Shown: positions 44,630 through 57,208 of the stretch, in pieces
How positions within the stretch are numbered: the stretch's first letter is position 1
Layout: each line of letters begins with the position of its first letter
NCBI GenBank assembly: GCA_036365515.1
Contig: CM070873.1
Coordinates: forward strand, 213,389,376-213,453,375
Length of the DNA stretch: 64,000 bases
Reading direction: 5' to 3'
Source of the DNA: Torymus aiolomorphi
Taxonomy: Eukaryota; Arthropoda; Insecta; Hymenoptera; Torymidae
The notes under the pieces: model-generated
What the model saw: only the letters and a program-made list of their open reading frames with translations
Database searches by the model: none
What the model was told of the DNA's origin: nothing
Made by a program: the position numbers and the translations under genes

Positions 44630-47600
44630 TCGAGGTAAAGCCTTCGGGGTAGCCGATGATGATGTCTAGGTGGTGCGCTCCGTAGCGTTTGACCTCTAGG
44701 TATTGGAACGCATCGAATGTGTGGTCTAGGTCTTTGAGGTGGCCGATGATGGAGTCTAGGTAGTGCGCTCCGTAGTTTTTTGTGATTAGATCTCAGGGTG
44801 CATCTAATACGTGGTCCAGGTGTTCGGGGTAGCCGATGATGACGTATAGGTGGTGCGCTTCGTAGTTTTTTACCTCTAGGTATTGGAACGCATCGAATGC
44901 GTGGTCTAGGTCTTTGGGGTGGCCGATGATGGAGTCTAGGTTGTGCGCTCCGTAGTTTTTTGCGATTAGATCTTAGGGTGCATCTAATACGTGGTCCAGG
45001 TGTTCGGGGTAGCCGATGATGATGTCTAGGTGGTGTGCACCGTAGCTTTTTGCATTTATATGTCAGGGCGCATTTTACAGGAAGTCCAGGTGTTCGAGGT
45101 AGCCGATGACGATGTATAGGTGGTGCGGTCCGTAGTTTTTTGCATTTAGATGTCAGGGCGAATGTAATAGGAAGTCCAGGTATTCGAGGTAGCCAATGGC
45201 GGAGTCTAGGTTGTACGCTCTGTAGTTTTTGGCGATTAGATATCAGGGTGCAACTAATACGTGGTCCAGGTGTTCGGGGTAGCCGATGATGATGTCTAGG
45301 TGGTGCGCACCGTAGCTTTTTGCATTTATATGTCAGGGCGCATTTTACAGGAAGTCCAGGTGTTCGAGGTAGCCGATGACGATGTATAGGTGGTGCGGTC
45401 CGTAGTTTTTTGCATTTAGATGTCAGGGCGAATGTAATAGGAAGTCCAGGTATTCGAGGTAGCCAATGGCGGAGTCTAGGTTGTACGCTCTGTAGTTTTT
45501 GGCGATTAGATATCAGGGTGCAACTAATACGTGGTCCAGGTGTTCGGGGTAGCCGATGATGATGTCTAGGTGGTGCGCACCGTAGCTTCTTGCATTTATA
45601 TGTCAGGGCGCATTTTACAGGAAGTCCAGGTGTTCGAGGTAGCCGATGACGATGTATAGGTGGTGCGGTCCGTAGTTTTTTGCATTTAGATGTCAGGGCG
45701 AATGTAATAGGAAGTCCAGGTATTCGAGGTAGCCAATGGCGGAGTCTAGGTTGTACGCTCCGTAGTTTTTGGCGATTAGATATCAGGGTGCATCTAATAC
45801 GTGGTCCAGGTGTTCGGGGTAGCCGATGATGATGTCTAGGTGGTGCGCACCGTAGCTTTTTGCATTTATATGTCAGGGCGCATTTTATAGGAAGTCCAAG
45901 TGTTCGAGGTAGCCGATGACGATGTCTAGGTGGTGCGCTCCGTAGTTTTTTGCATTTAGATGTCAGGGCGAATGTAATAGGAAGTCCAGGTATTCGAGGT
46001 AGCCAATGGCGGAGTCTAGGTTGTACGCTCCGTAGTTTTTGGCGATTAGATATCAGGGTGCATCTAATACGTGGTCCAGGTGTTCGGGGTAGCCGATGAT
46101 GATGTCTAGGTGGTGTGCACCGTAGCTTTTTGCATTTATATGTCAGGGCGCATTTTACAGGAAGTCCAGGTGTTCGAGGTAGCCGATGACGATGTATAGG
46201 TGGTGCGGTCCGTAGTTTTTTGCATTTAGATGTCAGGGCGAATGTAATAGGAAGTCCAGGTATTCGAGGTAGCCAATGGCGGAGTCTAGGTTGTACGCTC
46301 TGTAGTTTTTGGCGATTAGATATCAGGGTGCAACTAATACGTGGTCCAGGTGTTCGGGGTAGCCGATGATGATGTCTAGGTGGTGCGCACCGTAGCTTTT
46401 TGCATTTATATGTCAGGGCGCATTTTACAGGAAGTCCAGGTGTTCGAGGTAGCCGATGACGATGTATAGGTGGTGCGGTCCGTAGTTTTTTGCATTTAGA
46501 TGTCAGGGCGAATGTAATAGGAAGTCCAGGTATTCGAGGTAGCCAATGGCGGAGTCTAGGTTGTACGCTCTGTAGTTTTTGGCGATTAGATATCAGGGTG
46601 CAACTAATACGTGGTCCAGGTGTTCGGGGTAGCCGATGATGATGTCTAGGTGGTGCGCACCGTAGCTTTTTGCATTTATATGTCAGGGCGCATTTTACAG
46701 GAAGTCCAGGTGTTCGAGGTAGCCGATGACGATGTATAGGTGGTGCGGTCCGTAGTTTTTTGCATTTAGATGTCAGGGCGAATGTAATAGGAAGTCCAGG
46801 TATTCGAGGTAGCCAATGGCGGAGTCTAGGTTGTACGCTCCGTAGTTTTTGGCGATTAGATATCAGGGTGCATCTAATACGTGGTCCAGGTGTTCGGGGT
46901 AGCCGATGATGATGTCTAGGTGGTGCGCACCGTAGCTTTTTGCATTTATATGTCAGGGCGCATTTTACAGGAAGTCCAGGTGTTCGAGGTAGCCGATGAC
47001 GATGTATAGGTGGTGCGGTCCGTAGTTTTTTGCATTTAGATGTCAGGGCGAATGTAATAGGAAGTCCAGGTATTCGAGGTAGCCAATGGCGGAGTCTAGG
47101 TTGTACGCTCCGTAGTTTTTGGCGATTAGATATCAGGGTGCATCTAATACGTGGTCCAGGTGTTCGGGGTAGCCGATGATGATGTCTAGGTGGTGCGCAC
47201 CGTAGCTTTTTGCATTTATATGTCAGGGCGCATTTTATAGGAAGTCCAAGTGTTCGAGGTAGCCGATGACGATGTCTAGGTGGTGCGCTCCGTAGTTTTT
47301 TGCATTTAGATGTCAGGGCGAATGTAATAGGATGTCCAGGTGTTCGATGTAGCTGATGACGATGTCTAGGTGGTGTGCTCCGTAGTTTTTTGCATTTAGA
47401 TGTCACGGCGCATCTAATAGGAGGTCCAGGTGTTCGGGGTAGCCGAGCATGATGTCTACGTGGTGCGCACCGTAGTTTTTTGCATTTATATGTCAGCGCG
47501 CATTTTACAGGAAGTCTAGATGTTCGAGGTAGCCGATGACGATGTCTAGGTGGTGCGCTTCGTAGTTTTTTACCTCTAGGTATTGGAGCGCATCGAATGC

Positions 47601-47930
47601 GTCGTCTAGGTCTTTGGGGTAGCCGATGACGGAGTCTAGGTTGTGCGCTCCGTAGTTTTTGGCGATTAGATATCAGGGTGCATCTAATACGTGGTCCAGG
47701 TGTTCGAGGTAGCCGATGACGATGTCTAGGTGGTGCGCTCCGTAGTTTTTTGCATTGAGATGTCAGGGTGAATGTAATAGGAGGTCCAGGTGTTCGAGGT
47801 AGCCGATGACGATGTGTAGGTGTTGCGCTCCGTAGTTTTTTGCACTTAGATGTCAGGGCGCATGTAATAGTAGGTCCAGGTGTTCGAGGTAGCCTTTGAC
47901 GAGGTCTAGGTGGTGCGCTCCATAGTAGGT
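44630..47930. repeat. 90-bp satellite with 270-bp higher-order repeats
   Basis: Basic unit 90 bp, each built around GGTAGCCGATGA, TGGTGCGC-CCGTAG and ending GTCCAGG. From about 45001 to 47280 three distinct 90-bp types alternate (markers TTCGGGGTAGCCGATGATGA; TTCGAGGTAGCCGATGACGA; TTCGAGGTAGCCAATGGCGG), giving a 270-bp higher-order unit repeated about eight times with very few differences; the edges are more diverged. Because 90 is a multiple of three and one minus frame lacks stops, a 993-codon ORF (44425-47406) of 30-residue repeats (KCKKLR.APPRH.HRLPRTPG) is open throughout. I treat it as satellite, not gene: no intron, promoter or domain supports it. Confidence 0.9.
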
Positions 47931-49330
47931 TCTTTTTCTTCGACAGTGGTTATTACATGCAAGATCAGAAGTATATTTGTACTTTGAAATGAAAATATAA
48001 ATATTCAGATAAGTAGCAAACTTTTATATAGTAGAAAACTGTTATTAATATAATAATAAGTATTGTTACTTTGTGAAATTTTGTTTTTATTTTTACAGAG
48101 TATCAGAACGTATGAATCATATGGATAAGAAGATCTTGATTGAACAGTTTATAAGTAGAACTGTTAACAAATACATAAATTACACGTCTGTCAAATTAAA
48201 ATATGAGAACAGAGATGCAAGGTTTTCACTATTATTAAAATAATATAAGAAAATTTATCTGAAGCCTTTCTGACAGTTATTATGACAATTAAAGTAAGAA
48301 TATCTAACAATTATTATAAGATCCGGAAATAGTGAGATAATATTTTGATATTATTAGAAGTGCATCATAATGCAAAAAGTATTTAAATATTTGTTGATGA
48401 CATTACTTCTCTCAGACTCTGGCTTCACTCCATTGTTTGCTTAAAATACAAATGCAGCTTGAAGAAGATTATTATATACTTAATCTCAAAACAAACACAC
48501 TAGAAATTGATGAAGAGAACTAGATCCGCAAATTGTTTAGATAACTATAACTTATTGTTATAAAATTAGATTGTTATTATAAGATTGTTATAAAGTTAGA
48601 TTGTTATTATAAGATTGTTAAAAAGTTAGATTGTTATTATAAGAGTTGAAAATTATCGAATTATAGACAAAAAACATCAAGTAATTGTGAAATAGCTTGG
48701 ACTAGTAACAATAATTTTGCTAAAAGTGTCATATAATACAGAACCTAAATAACTAAAACAAACTGAGTTGAATGATAAGTGAGTTTAAGTAATATATGGA
48801 TCCAGAATTAATATGAGAAGAATCCCTAAACAAGTTTATAGTGGATGTGAGTAAAAATGAAACATCGCATAATCTTGAAATCACTTAGTATTGTGATATA
48901 AAATCATGATGCTTACCAGTGAAATTAATCTGTGGGTCTTTATATTAGTAAAATATATACAATTTTTTTGTATATTTTAGAAAATGAGTTATATAGCGAA
49001 AAGCATAAATGATTAAATACATCCATGGTCTATATGTAAATCAACCTTGGAACATGAGTTTATTATGTGTGTGAAAAAAACTGTTTGGAAAAAGCACCGG
49101 AAATTGGCACAGAGTAATTATTACATGATATTTGTGAAATAACTTGTTTTTGTTATATAAAAACATGATGCTCTCCAGTGAAGCACATCTCTGTAAGTAC
49201 ATGATCTACACACGATTAAGTTATCTACTATAAAAGAATGTCGAGAAAGCTTTTAAAGTTAAAGAATTGTTATACTTTGTGGAAACTTTTTTACAGCGTA
49301 CCAGATTTATGGTTATTTATAGAAAATGTG
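47931..49330. other. AT-rich DNA, one exon-like piece
   Basis: 48098 carries TTTTTATTTTTACAG followed by a short open reading (ERMNHMDKKILIEQFISRT...) to ~48242, exon-like but unrecognised. TTAGATTGTTATTATAAGA repeats three times at 48566-48640. No gene can be named. Confidence 0.4.
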
Positions 49331-49612
49331 GAAGAATTATTTTTTATGTACGTCTGAATATGAAAAGCATTATAGACAAAAGATTTAGAAGTTTTTTGTC
49401 GTACAGCAATCTAAAGTATGGCATTAATTATCAAGGAGGTTCTATCAATCTGTTGGATGTAGAAAAAGAAGAATCTTATTTTTTATGTACGTCTGAATAT
49501 GAAAAGCATTATAGACAAAAGATTTAGAAGTTTTTTGTCGTACAGCAATCTAAAGTATGGCATTAATTATGAAGGTGGTTCTATCAATCTGTCGGATATA
49601 GAAAAAGACGAA
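49331..49612. repeat. 139-bp tandem duplication
   Basis: GAA(A/T)... TTTTTTATGTACGTCTGAAT ... GGCATTAATTATCAAGGAGG repeated head to tail at 49331 and 49470 with few differences. The 86-codon plus ORF spanning the first unit reads the second in another frame, since 139 is not a multiple of three. Confidence 0.75.
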
Positions 49613-49930
49613 TCTTAGTAAATAAATAATATAAAAGAATAAAAGTAATTTCAAAAAATTTAACTATTATAATCATTTTATAGAGCTCCTTGAAGATAAA
49701 TTTGACTGTTTCTTCAAATTTAAAACTTTTATGAATAACAATACAGCCATTTAATAATGATATTAAAAATATACTATAATAAACTCTAATAACGTTATCA
49801 CATTATGTAATTATTATTTTCTCTTAAAAAATTGTGAAATCTATCTAAAAAAACATTTTACAAAAGTTTAAACTAAGGCAAGTACCTATTAGTCTTTCTC
49901 CCACCCTATCTCTCCCTCCCTCTCTTTCCG

Positions 49931-49932
<2 letters not shown>

Positions 49933-49988
<56 letters not shown>
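49933..49988. repeat. (CT)n microsatellite
   Basis: Uninterrupted CT run within a CT-rich stretch (49900-50020) that corresponds, inverted, to the GA-rich flank of foldback copies 1 and 2. Confidence 0.9.
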
Positions 49989-49990
<2 letters not shown>

Positions 49991-50043
49991 CTCTCTATCT
50001 CTCCCTCTCTCTCAACATCCGGCAAACTGAGTACAAAAAACTT

Positions 50044-52611
50044 GAATGCGTGCTTAAATATTTTTTTAGAAGAATCAACACGTTTTTTAAAAGCTAATTT
50101 TTTAATAAAACTTTCTACGAAGTATAAAATAAGGCAAGTATAGACGTTTTTTCTGGATAATCTATAAAAAATAACACAATTTATCTAGTCCTTTTATGTC
50201 TTCGAATCTTATCTATTTAATAAATACTCTCTACAAATGGTAATAATTTTTTTCATAACTGTACAAATAATCTATAAAATAATAATATTTATGATTTTGT
50301 AAAAGAAATCAAATAAATACGAATGAAAAAGTCTTTTAATTCTATGAGTCATTGTATGCTCAACAAATTATATGTAAGTAAGTACATTCATAAAATTGTT
50401 CACTGCAAATCAAACAAACGAAAGTTGTGAAATAAATTATCGATAGTCAAGTAATGCAAACAACTCTCGGAAACTACTGTATGACTGTTCTCAGAAATAT
50501 ATTCAAATTTGTTCATCTTTCTGAGCTATAGAAATTAAACACAAGAAAGTACTGAAATCAATTTATTGTAGTCAAGTACCGGCCATAAGTTAACTTGACT
50601 GACATAATAGAACTTTTCGTATCTAGCGTGTAAAATTACATTTTACGCCCACGTTGTAACTTCAAAATTATTCAGCCAGCGGGCATAAAATACTACTTAG
50701 CGCCCAAGAATCCCAATAGCTCACATACTCTTACAAAACTTTATAGAACCTACGCACTTTACGCCCGTATGGGCGAAAATTATTTTAATTATATAACTAT
50801 AATGCCTTCTCTTTATTTCTAAAATTCATAAGAATTTTTTTAGATACTTACGAAAAGTCAAAGCCTATATAAAAAAATTACATAGTTACCAACACATCAC
50901 TATTTTTCATGATTCTTTCTCAATTTTGAACTTTCTATAATATTACGCACCTTGGGAGGAAAAGAGAAGTCTAGAGCTGCTCTAGCAGGGGTGGTCCTCT
51001 GATCTCCCATACATACTTGGCGGGCCCGACGATTTGCAGTTTACCGGTGGGCTACTTAAATATAGAATACAAAATTTTTGCATAAATTCATTAACAATAT
51101 TTATACCTATAACTCTACTATAAATAATTACATTGGCTTTAATTTTTAATTGGTACCGTTAAGTACAACATCCCTATATGTGCAGAATCATGATTTACTT
51201 TTATTACCCACAATATTTTTCTTTGTGTCCGTCCTTTTTAAACGAGAATAAAATAAAAAATTCATATAAATTTATAGTCTACTTAAAAGTGCTTTACATT
51301 TTACTAACCGTTTTATAAGCAACCTATTGTGTATCCTTTTCCCGCGTGTAAATATCATATAAGATCTCATATGAGAATTTCAGGCATCGCATATCTCGTA
51401 TCAGATCTCATATGCGTGTCATCTGCAATTTTATATATTATGGGATTACATATGACATCTCATATGATACTTTCAGACGGGTTTGCACTTTCTATTTAAA
51501 AACAGAGTGATAGATTCACGGATCAGTAGTTAATATGTAGAAGTAATCCATTTATACATTTTATCTGATCTTTAAACATATGAATATTTATATGAAAATG
51601 ACCATGTCTTACACCTTGCAAATCGTCGGGCCCGCCAAGTATGTATGGGAGATCGGAGGACCACCCCTGCTAGAGCAGCTCTAGACTTCTCTTTTCCTCC
51701 CAAGGTGCGTAATATTATAGAAAGTTCAAAATTGAGAAAGAATCATGAAAAATAGTGGTGTGTTGGTAACTATGTAATTTTTTTATATAGGCTTTGACTT
51801 TTCGTAAATATCTAAAAAAATTCTTATGAATTTTAGAAATAAAGAGAAGGCATTATAGTTATATAATTAAAATAATTTTGGCCCACACGGGCGTAAAGTG
51901 CGTAGGTTCTATAAAGTTTTGTACGAGTATGTGAGCTATTGGGCCTCTTGGGCGCTAAGTAGTATTTTATGCCCGCTGGCTGAATAATTTTGAAGTTACG
52001 TGGGCGTAAAATGTAATTTTACACGCTAGATACGAAAAGTTCTATTATGTCAGTCAAGTTAACTTATGGCCGGTACTTGACTACAATAAATTGATTTCAG
52101 TACTTTCTTGTGTTTATTTTCTATAGCTCAGAAAGATGAACAAATTTGAATATATTTCTGAGAACAGTCATACAACAGTTTCCGAGAGTTGTTTGCATTA
52201 CTTGACTATCGATAATTGATTTCACAACTTACGTTTGTTTGATTTGCAGTGAACAATTTTATGAATGTACTTACTTACATATAATTTGTTGAGCATACAA
52301 TGACTCAAAGAATTAAAAGACTTTTTCATTCGTATTTATTTGATTTGTTTTACAAAATCATAAATATTATTATTTTATAGATTATTTGTACAGTTATGAA
52401 AAAAATTATTACCATTTGTAGAGAGTATTTATTAAATAGATAAGATTCGAAGACATAAAAGGACTAGATAAATTGTGTTATTTTTTATAGATTATCCAGA
52501 AAAAACGTCTATACTTGCCTTATTTTATACTTTCGTAGAAAGTTGTATTAAAAAATTAGCTTTTAAAAAACGTGTTGATTCTTCTAAAAAAATATTTAAG
52601 CACTCATTAAA
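50044..52611. mobile_element. Long-arm foldback element, copy 3
   Basis: Ends GCGTGCTTAAATATTTTTTT (50048) and complement to 52606; arms ~1.2 kb, near-identical. The GGGCCCG marker occurs on both sides of the centre (51020 and 51628), AGAGCAGCTCTAG palindromes beside each, and the GAGATCTCATATG cluster at 51355-51470. Orientation is opposite to copies 1 and 2, judged from the GA-rich flank. No ORFs. Confidence 0.8.
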
Positions 52612-53760
52612 GTGTTTGGTACTCAGTTTGCCGGATATTGTTAATTAATCAATTATTTAACAAACCACCACCCACCCTCACACAATGGCTGAGTGTAGGT
52701 AGTGGTTGTTGGTGGTTTGCACAACCTGACTTATAGCGTCAGTGCGCCTACTCAGCAGTTGGCAGCGCGACGACTCCGGCTCGCCGCCTAGTGGAGCGCG
52801 CAGTAATAATGCAGGTCGTGTATGTCATCTAACAAGTATCAGAATTATTGGTGAGTTTGGAGCTATCTCACACGGCTCTGGTTATAAAGTTGGATAGCCT
52901 ATCTGATGTCGCATCATACTGCTCTGTCGATAAGGTAGAGATGACTGATTCATCTGCAGATGGCGCTACGAAAGAGTGGGTATCAATGGAAACATAACCT
53001 CAAAATGACAATGACAACATAACCTCAAACGGACACCAATTTTCAGAAGTCATGCTACTGTACAGTAGTAAAGGAAAAAATCGAACGGCGAAACGGACAA
53101 AATTTTATGAGTTATGGTATGACTTTATTAGAAAAAAAATGAAAAAAATGAAAAACAAAAAAATTGAAAAAAAAATGAAAAAGTAATAATAATTAATTAT
53201 TTAACAAAATACCACCTGCCCTCACACGATGTGGCTAAATTCAAAATTTTTAAATTAGGTTAACAGCCTATATAGTATTCTACTCTGTTGGTAAGGTAGA
53301 TTTGGTTTATCGACTGCTGGTAATTTTGGGTTATCAATGGAGAAAAAAGAGGATTCAAAATGAAAAAAATGAAAAAAAATTTAATTAATTATTTATTTAT
53401 TTAACAAATTCTACTCTGTTGGTAAGGTAGATTTGGGTTATCGACTGCTGGTAATGATGGATTATCAACCACCCTGCAATTACCGGCCGTTGGAAAGATA
53501 GCGCTCTACCTTACCGACCGAGCGCCAGCTCAGAGGGTAACTGCGCCCGAACTCTCCACGCTCACCTACTGATAATTCAATATTTAAGGATTTTATTATG
53601 GTCATATGAGGATTTGATTTTAAGAATGAAGTTACGAATTTCTTATTTTTATATATTTTATGCTAATTTTAATACATCCAGATTTTATTAAAGGTGAAAA
53701 TTCTTTTAGAATGTTGACTTTGCCGCTGCCAATTTTAATTTTTAAATTTCCGATATATTT
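52612..53760. repeat. Repeats with a tRNA-like CTCTGT-GGTAAGGTAGA motif
   Basis: CTCTGT(T/C)G(G/A)TAAGGTAGA occurs at 52921, 53281 and 53411 on the plus strand and, complemented, at 53500-53525, where it reads GCTCGGTCGGTAAGGTAGAG then GGTGGTTGATAATCC 45 bp on. This resembles a tRNA D-arm/A box and a weak B box, so tRNA-derived SINE fragments are possible. ATTAATTATTTAACAAA precedes three of the units. Confidence 0.35.
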
Positions 53761-53762
53761 AA

Positions 53763-54161
53763 TTATTTAGTTTGTAAGAAGATAAGACATTCAACAACCG
53801 TAGCGATCGTGGGTAAATCAGCGGCATTTCCTTTAATAAAAAGTGAATAAATAATAATTTTTTTTTTAGTATCAAGTTCTGTTTTGAGAATCGCGCCTAT
53901 TCCAATATGTTGTTCTCGTAATTCGTCTACGGCCATCATACCCAAGTCGATCAACTGTTGACATACAGGAGTGATTAATTCATAATCTACAAAATGGGCA
54001 ATATTGTGCTGCCTCACCAACAACCGATCTCCGGAATTTGTGACGCAACCGATTATGAAGGTCGAGCTTACACCAACAGGAGAGGAGCCATTCATACGAG
54101 TATCAGAATTACAAGGATCATGATCGCCCACTGTCAAGGAATATTTCGAGAAAGGATTCAT
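53763..54161 (-). CDS. 132-codon ORF at the Gypsy 3' side, unrecognised
   Basis: Continuous minus reading MNPFSKYSLTVGDHDPCNSD... to ...VVECLIFLQTK. It lies where the integrase N-terminal region would be expected, but no HHCC zinc finger or DDE core is visible. It could be a degraded pol segment or unrelated. Confidence 0.3.
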   Translation of the reverse strand: MNPFSKYSLTVGDHDPCNSDTRMNGSSPVGVSSTFIIGCVTNSGDRLLVRQHNIAHFVDYELITPVCQQLIDLGMMAVDELREQHIGIGAILKTELDTKKKIIIYSLFIKGNAADLPTIATVVECLIFLQTK

Positions 54162-54239
54162 TTGTCATTTCTTTAGAATTAAGATAACCTCATGTATACT
54201 AGCATCATCAATCTCATTCGAAACAATAGCTAGACAGTC

Positions 54240-54605
54240 TGGCGTGATACCCAACAAATCCATGCTGGGACCACCGGCCCACATGACACCTGTCGCGGTT
54301 CCAACAAATTCATGCCGGGACCACCGGCCCTACTGACACCTGTCGCCACATCCAACAAATCCATGCTGGAGCCGCCGGCCCACGTATTGACACCTGTCGC
54401 GGTATCCAATAAATCCATGCTGGAGCCTCCGGCCCTCGTATTGCACCTGTCGCGGCATCAACAAATCCATACTGGAGCCACCGGCCCTCGTATTGACACC
54501 TGTCGCGGCATCCAACAAATCCATGCTGGAGCCACCGGCCCTCGTATTGACACCTGTTGCGGCATCCAACAAATCCATACTGGAGCCACTGTCCCTTGTA
54601 TTGAT
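54240..54605. repeat. ~52-bp minisatellite
   Basis: Seven units of the type CAACAAATCCATGCTGGAGC ... CCGGCCC ... GACACCTGTCGCGG, unit length 50-57 bp. The overlapping ORFs on both strands (ASMDLLDAATGVNTRAGG-like) are repeat artefacts or an expansion within pol. Confidence 0.85.
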
Positions 54606-54620
54606 CAAGTCATCATTCGT

Positions 54621-55352
54621 TCACACCGATTCACAAGGAAGGGATTCAGAATCTTCTGGACTTTCCTCGTCCTTACGGACTTCTACCTCCAGAGACTCTG
54701 GGATAAAGGAATGTTTGGAATCCTCTGAAATTTTTCTGTCACTGAGGACTAGCTTCAGAGGCTCCTGAATGATAAGATGGTTGGAGTCCTCTGAGCTGTT
54801 TTTGTCACTGAGGACTAGCTTCAGAGGCTCCAGAATGATAGGATGGTTGGAGTCCTCTGAACTGTTTTTGTCACTGAGGACTAGCTTCAGAGGATCCGGA
54901 ATGATAGGATGGTTAGACATAAGGAATACATGTTCAATGTTTCTTTCAGTCTGATGGATCGGATTCCGAGATGGGGCGTCAGCATTCGTATTTATTTTTC
55001 CAGGCTTATATACCATTTCATATTCATATTTTTGTAATTTAGTTCTCTACCCGCCCACTTGTGCCATCGGATCCTTCAGGCTATCCAGCCATATCAGTGA
55101 TCTATAATCCTCAACCAAGGTAAACTTTCTACCATACAGATAAGGCCTGAAATGAGTTACTGCTCTAACTACAGCTAAAAGCTCCTTTTCTGTCGTGGTA
55201 TATCCCGTCTCAATGTCCAACATGGTTGAGGAAGAATAAGTAATGGGAAAATCCTTGCCTATTGGCCCTTGGCTAAAAACCACTCTTATCGCGTAATCCG
55301 ATACATCCGCAGTTAAAATGAAAGGTTCATTAAAATTTGGAATTTGCAACAT
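54621..55352 (-). pseudogene. Gypsy RNase H and pol linker with in-frame 22-residue repeats
   Basis: RNase H markers: FILTADVSDYAIRVVFSQGP, TTTEKELLAVVRAVTHFRPYL, then after a frameshift near 55030 MVYKPGKINTNADAPSRNP (family: NADALSRNP). The following segment repeats a 66-bp / 22-residue unit (NHPIIPEPLKLVLSDKNSSE type) three to four times at 54670-54925, an expansion of the linker before integrase. Several catalytic-region residues differ from consensus. Confidence 0.8.
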
Positions 55353-55364
55353 AGAGATTTTAAT

Positions 55365-56304
55365 TTAGTAAACGCGGCTTCTTGATTGGTTCCCCAAACG
55401 AAGGGTATTTCTTTCTCTTACGGGACACTTCAAGGTTTTGCAATCTTCGCGATAAGCTCTACGTTGCTGATTTTTCACGATTCTGCCTACAATTTCACGA
55501 AATATACCCCATCTTTCCACAGTGAAAGCCTCTAATCGTTGAGCGAGAATTTTGTTGATCGCCACGTTTCTCCAATTTACATTCAATCGGATTACAAATT
55601 ACTTGATTCGCGGGTTCCGATCGCGGATGATCCCCTCTACTCGTACCCCTTCTCTGGCTAACGAGTCGTTCAATATCAATAGCAGCACTAATAGTGGACT
55701 CCAATGCGTTCGGATGCTGTCCCGTCATCCTAACAGAAATCTCATAGGATAATCCAATTAAAAAGCACTCAATCGCGGAACTGATCGCGCCTCGAACCAT
55801 TCCCGTAATTATTGCGACCTCGTGATTTTCATTTATTAACTCTCTAGCTTTTTGCAATAACTTTGTGCACCTTAATCCGTATTCAGAAACACTTTCTCCC
55901 CGTTTCTGGTTTATTCGGGCTAAATCGGCTTGAATCTGTGGTAAATTCTCAGTAGGTGCAAAGGCTCTTTTTATTTCGGCTAAAAGCCGATCCAAACTCG
56001 CAAAAGTTTTATATTGAAGATAGGCCTGCGCATCCCCAACTACTTTAGATTTTACTAGCTCTACAAAGAAATCTTTATCCATAGGATCCACAAACCTCTC
56101 GACATTTTTAACATCTCTTATAAATTGATTTACCGAGATATTTCGACCGTTAAACTCCTTCAAAATTCGTGCTATTTCGGATGATTTCCTATACCGTTTT
56201 TGTGTTCCCGTACATTCTGACAATGAATTTAAATCTAAACTATCGCGTCTAAGCGAGTGTCCACATAGTGTCTCATGTTCCTTGTCTCTTGTCTCATGTC
56301 TCAA
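55365..56304 (-). pseudogene. Gypsy gag with zinc-knuckle remnant fused to the RT end
   Basis: Gag-like helical reading (ILKEFNGRNISVNQFIRDVK, FVELVKSKVVGDAQAYLQYK, ADLARINQKRGESVSEYGLR, RMTGQHPNALESTISAAIDI) ends in a zinc-knuckle-like GFHCGKMGYIS..DC with the first Cys lost. The next codons, in a shifted frame, are the RT-RNase H junction (WGTNQEAAFTKLKS), so protease and RT are deleted. A hairpin MITE at 56253 interrupts the 5' part of gag. Confidence 0.75.
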
Positions 56305-56479
56305 GCGCGAAAAAAATTGTTGTCCGCAATCTTAATAATTTCTAATCTATGGTCATTTTTTCTGTATAATTTTCTATTGTCATAAACTATAAATATATAA
56401 GAATTCGGACAACGATTTTTTTCGCGCTTGAGACATGAGCCAAGAGACAAGACACATGAGACGCTATGTGGACAGTCCC
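56253..56479. mobile_element. 227-bp GGGACTGTCC TIR MITE, copy 1 (inside gag)
   Basis: Arms GTGTCCACATAGTGTCTCAT and, complemented from the right, GGGACTGTCCACATAGCGTC; both continue to TCTCAAGCGCGAAAAAAAT. The right flank is TTA, the left TAA. It lies in the gypsy gag region. A second copy is at 61869. Confidence 0.75.
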
Positions 56480-57208
56480 TTAGAGGCATTTGTAATCCCG
56501 TGCTAGGAACCGAAAGATTCTGCGGATCGCTCAACTCCGGACACATTAAAGGTTTATCATGCGTACTATCATCAACTGAATTGGTAGTATTTTTGTTATT
56601 AATTACAGCGGATGCAAGTACTTCAAAAGAATTTGAAAACGTCTCGGTAGATTTGTTAACGTCTTTATCGGAATTTCGCGTCGGTAGGTACTCGGTAACC
56701 GACCAAGTACCAGAAGCCTGTACATTATTCTGTGACATTTTTAAATGCTCGCTCGGGTTACTTAGCTTTTAATTGTTTGTCGTCTCCTCGATGGCCTTGG
56801 CAGGGGCTGATGACTCGTGATAGGTGCTGGTGATTTGTAATCGATGCTGATGACTCGTGGCAGGTGCTGGTAACCTTGGAGTTATATTAACCGTCTCACT
56901 CTCTTATCCTGAATCGGAGGTGCTTTCTCTCGAATTCGGCGGAATCCGTTGTTAGCGTTTATGAAGTCCTTGATTGATTGGGGATTTCTCTTTCTCAGTG
57001 CTGCCGTGGACCCAAACTCCAAATCAGGTGTACGGCATTCGCCCGTGTTCCAGGAGAAACCACAGCTCAAAAATCTTGGACGGAACACTATATTCCGCTT
57101 CTTCCTCTTCTCCTTGGATACTTTTCCTTGTAAATCCTCGAACAATCCCCCAGCTGTCACCAAAATATTAGGACCCGAGTCGGGGTCTGCGAGCAAAAAG
57201 GCATTTCT

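Noticed and set aside
44425..47406. 993-codon minus-strand ORF as a real repetitive protein gene
   Set aside because: It is the 90-bp satellite read in its one stop-free frame, runs into an unrelated minisatellite, and has no promoter, intron or recognised domain. Kept only as a question for dN/dS.
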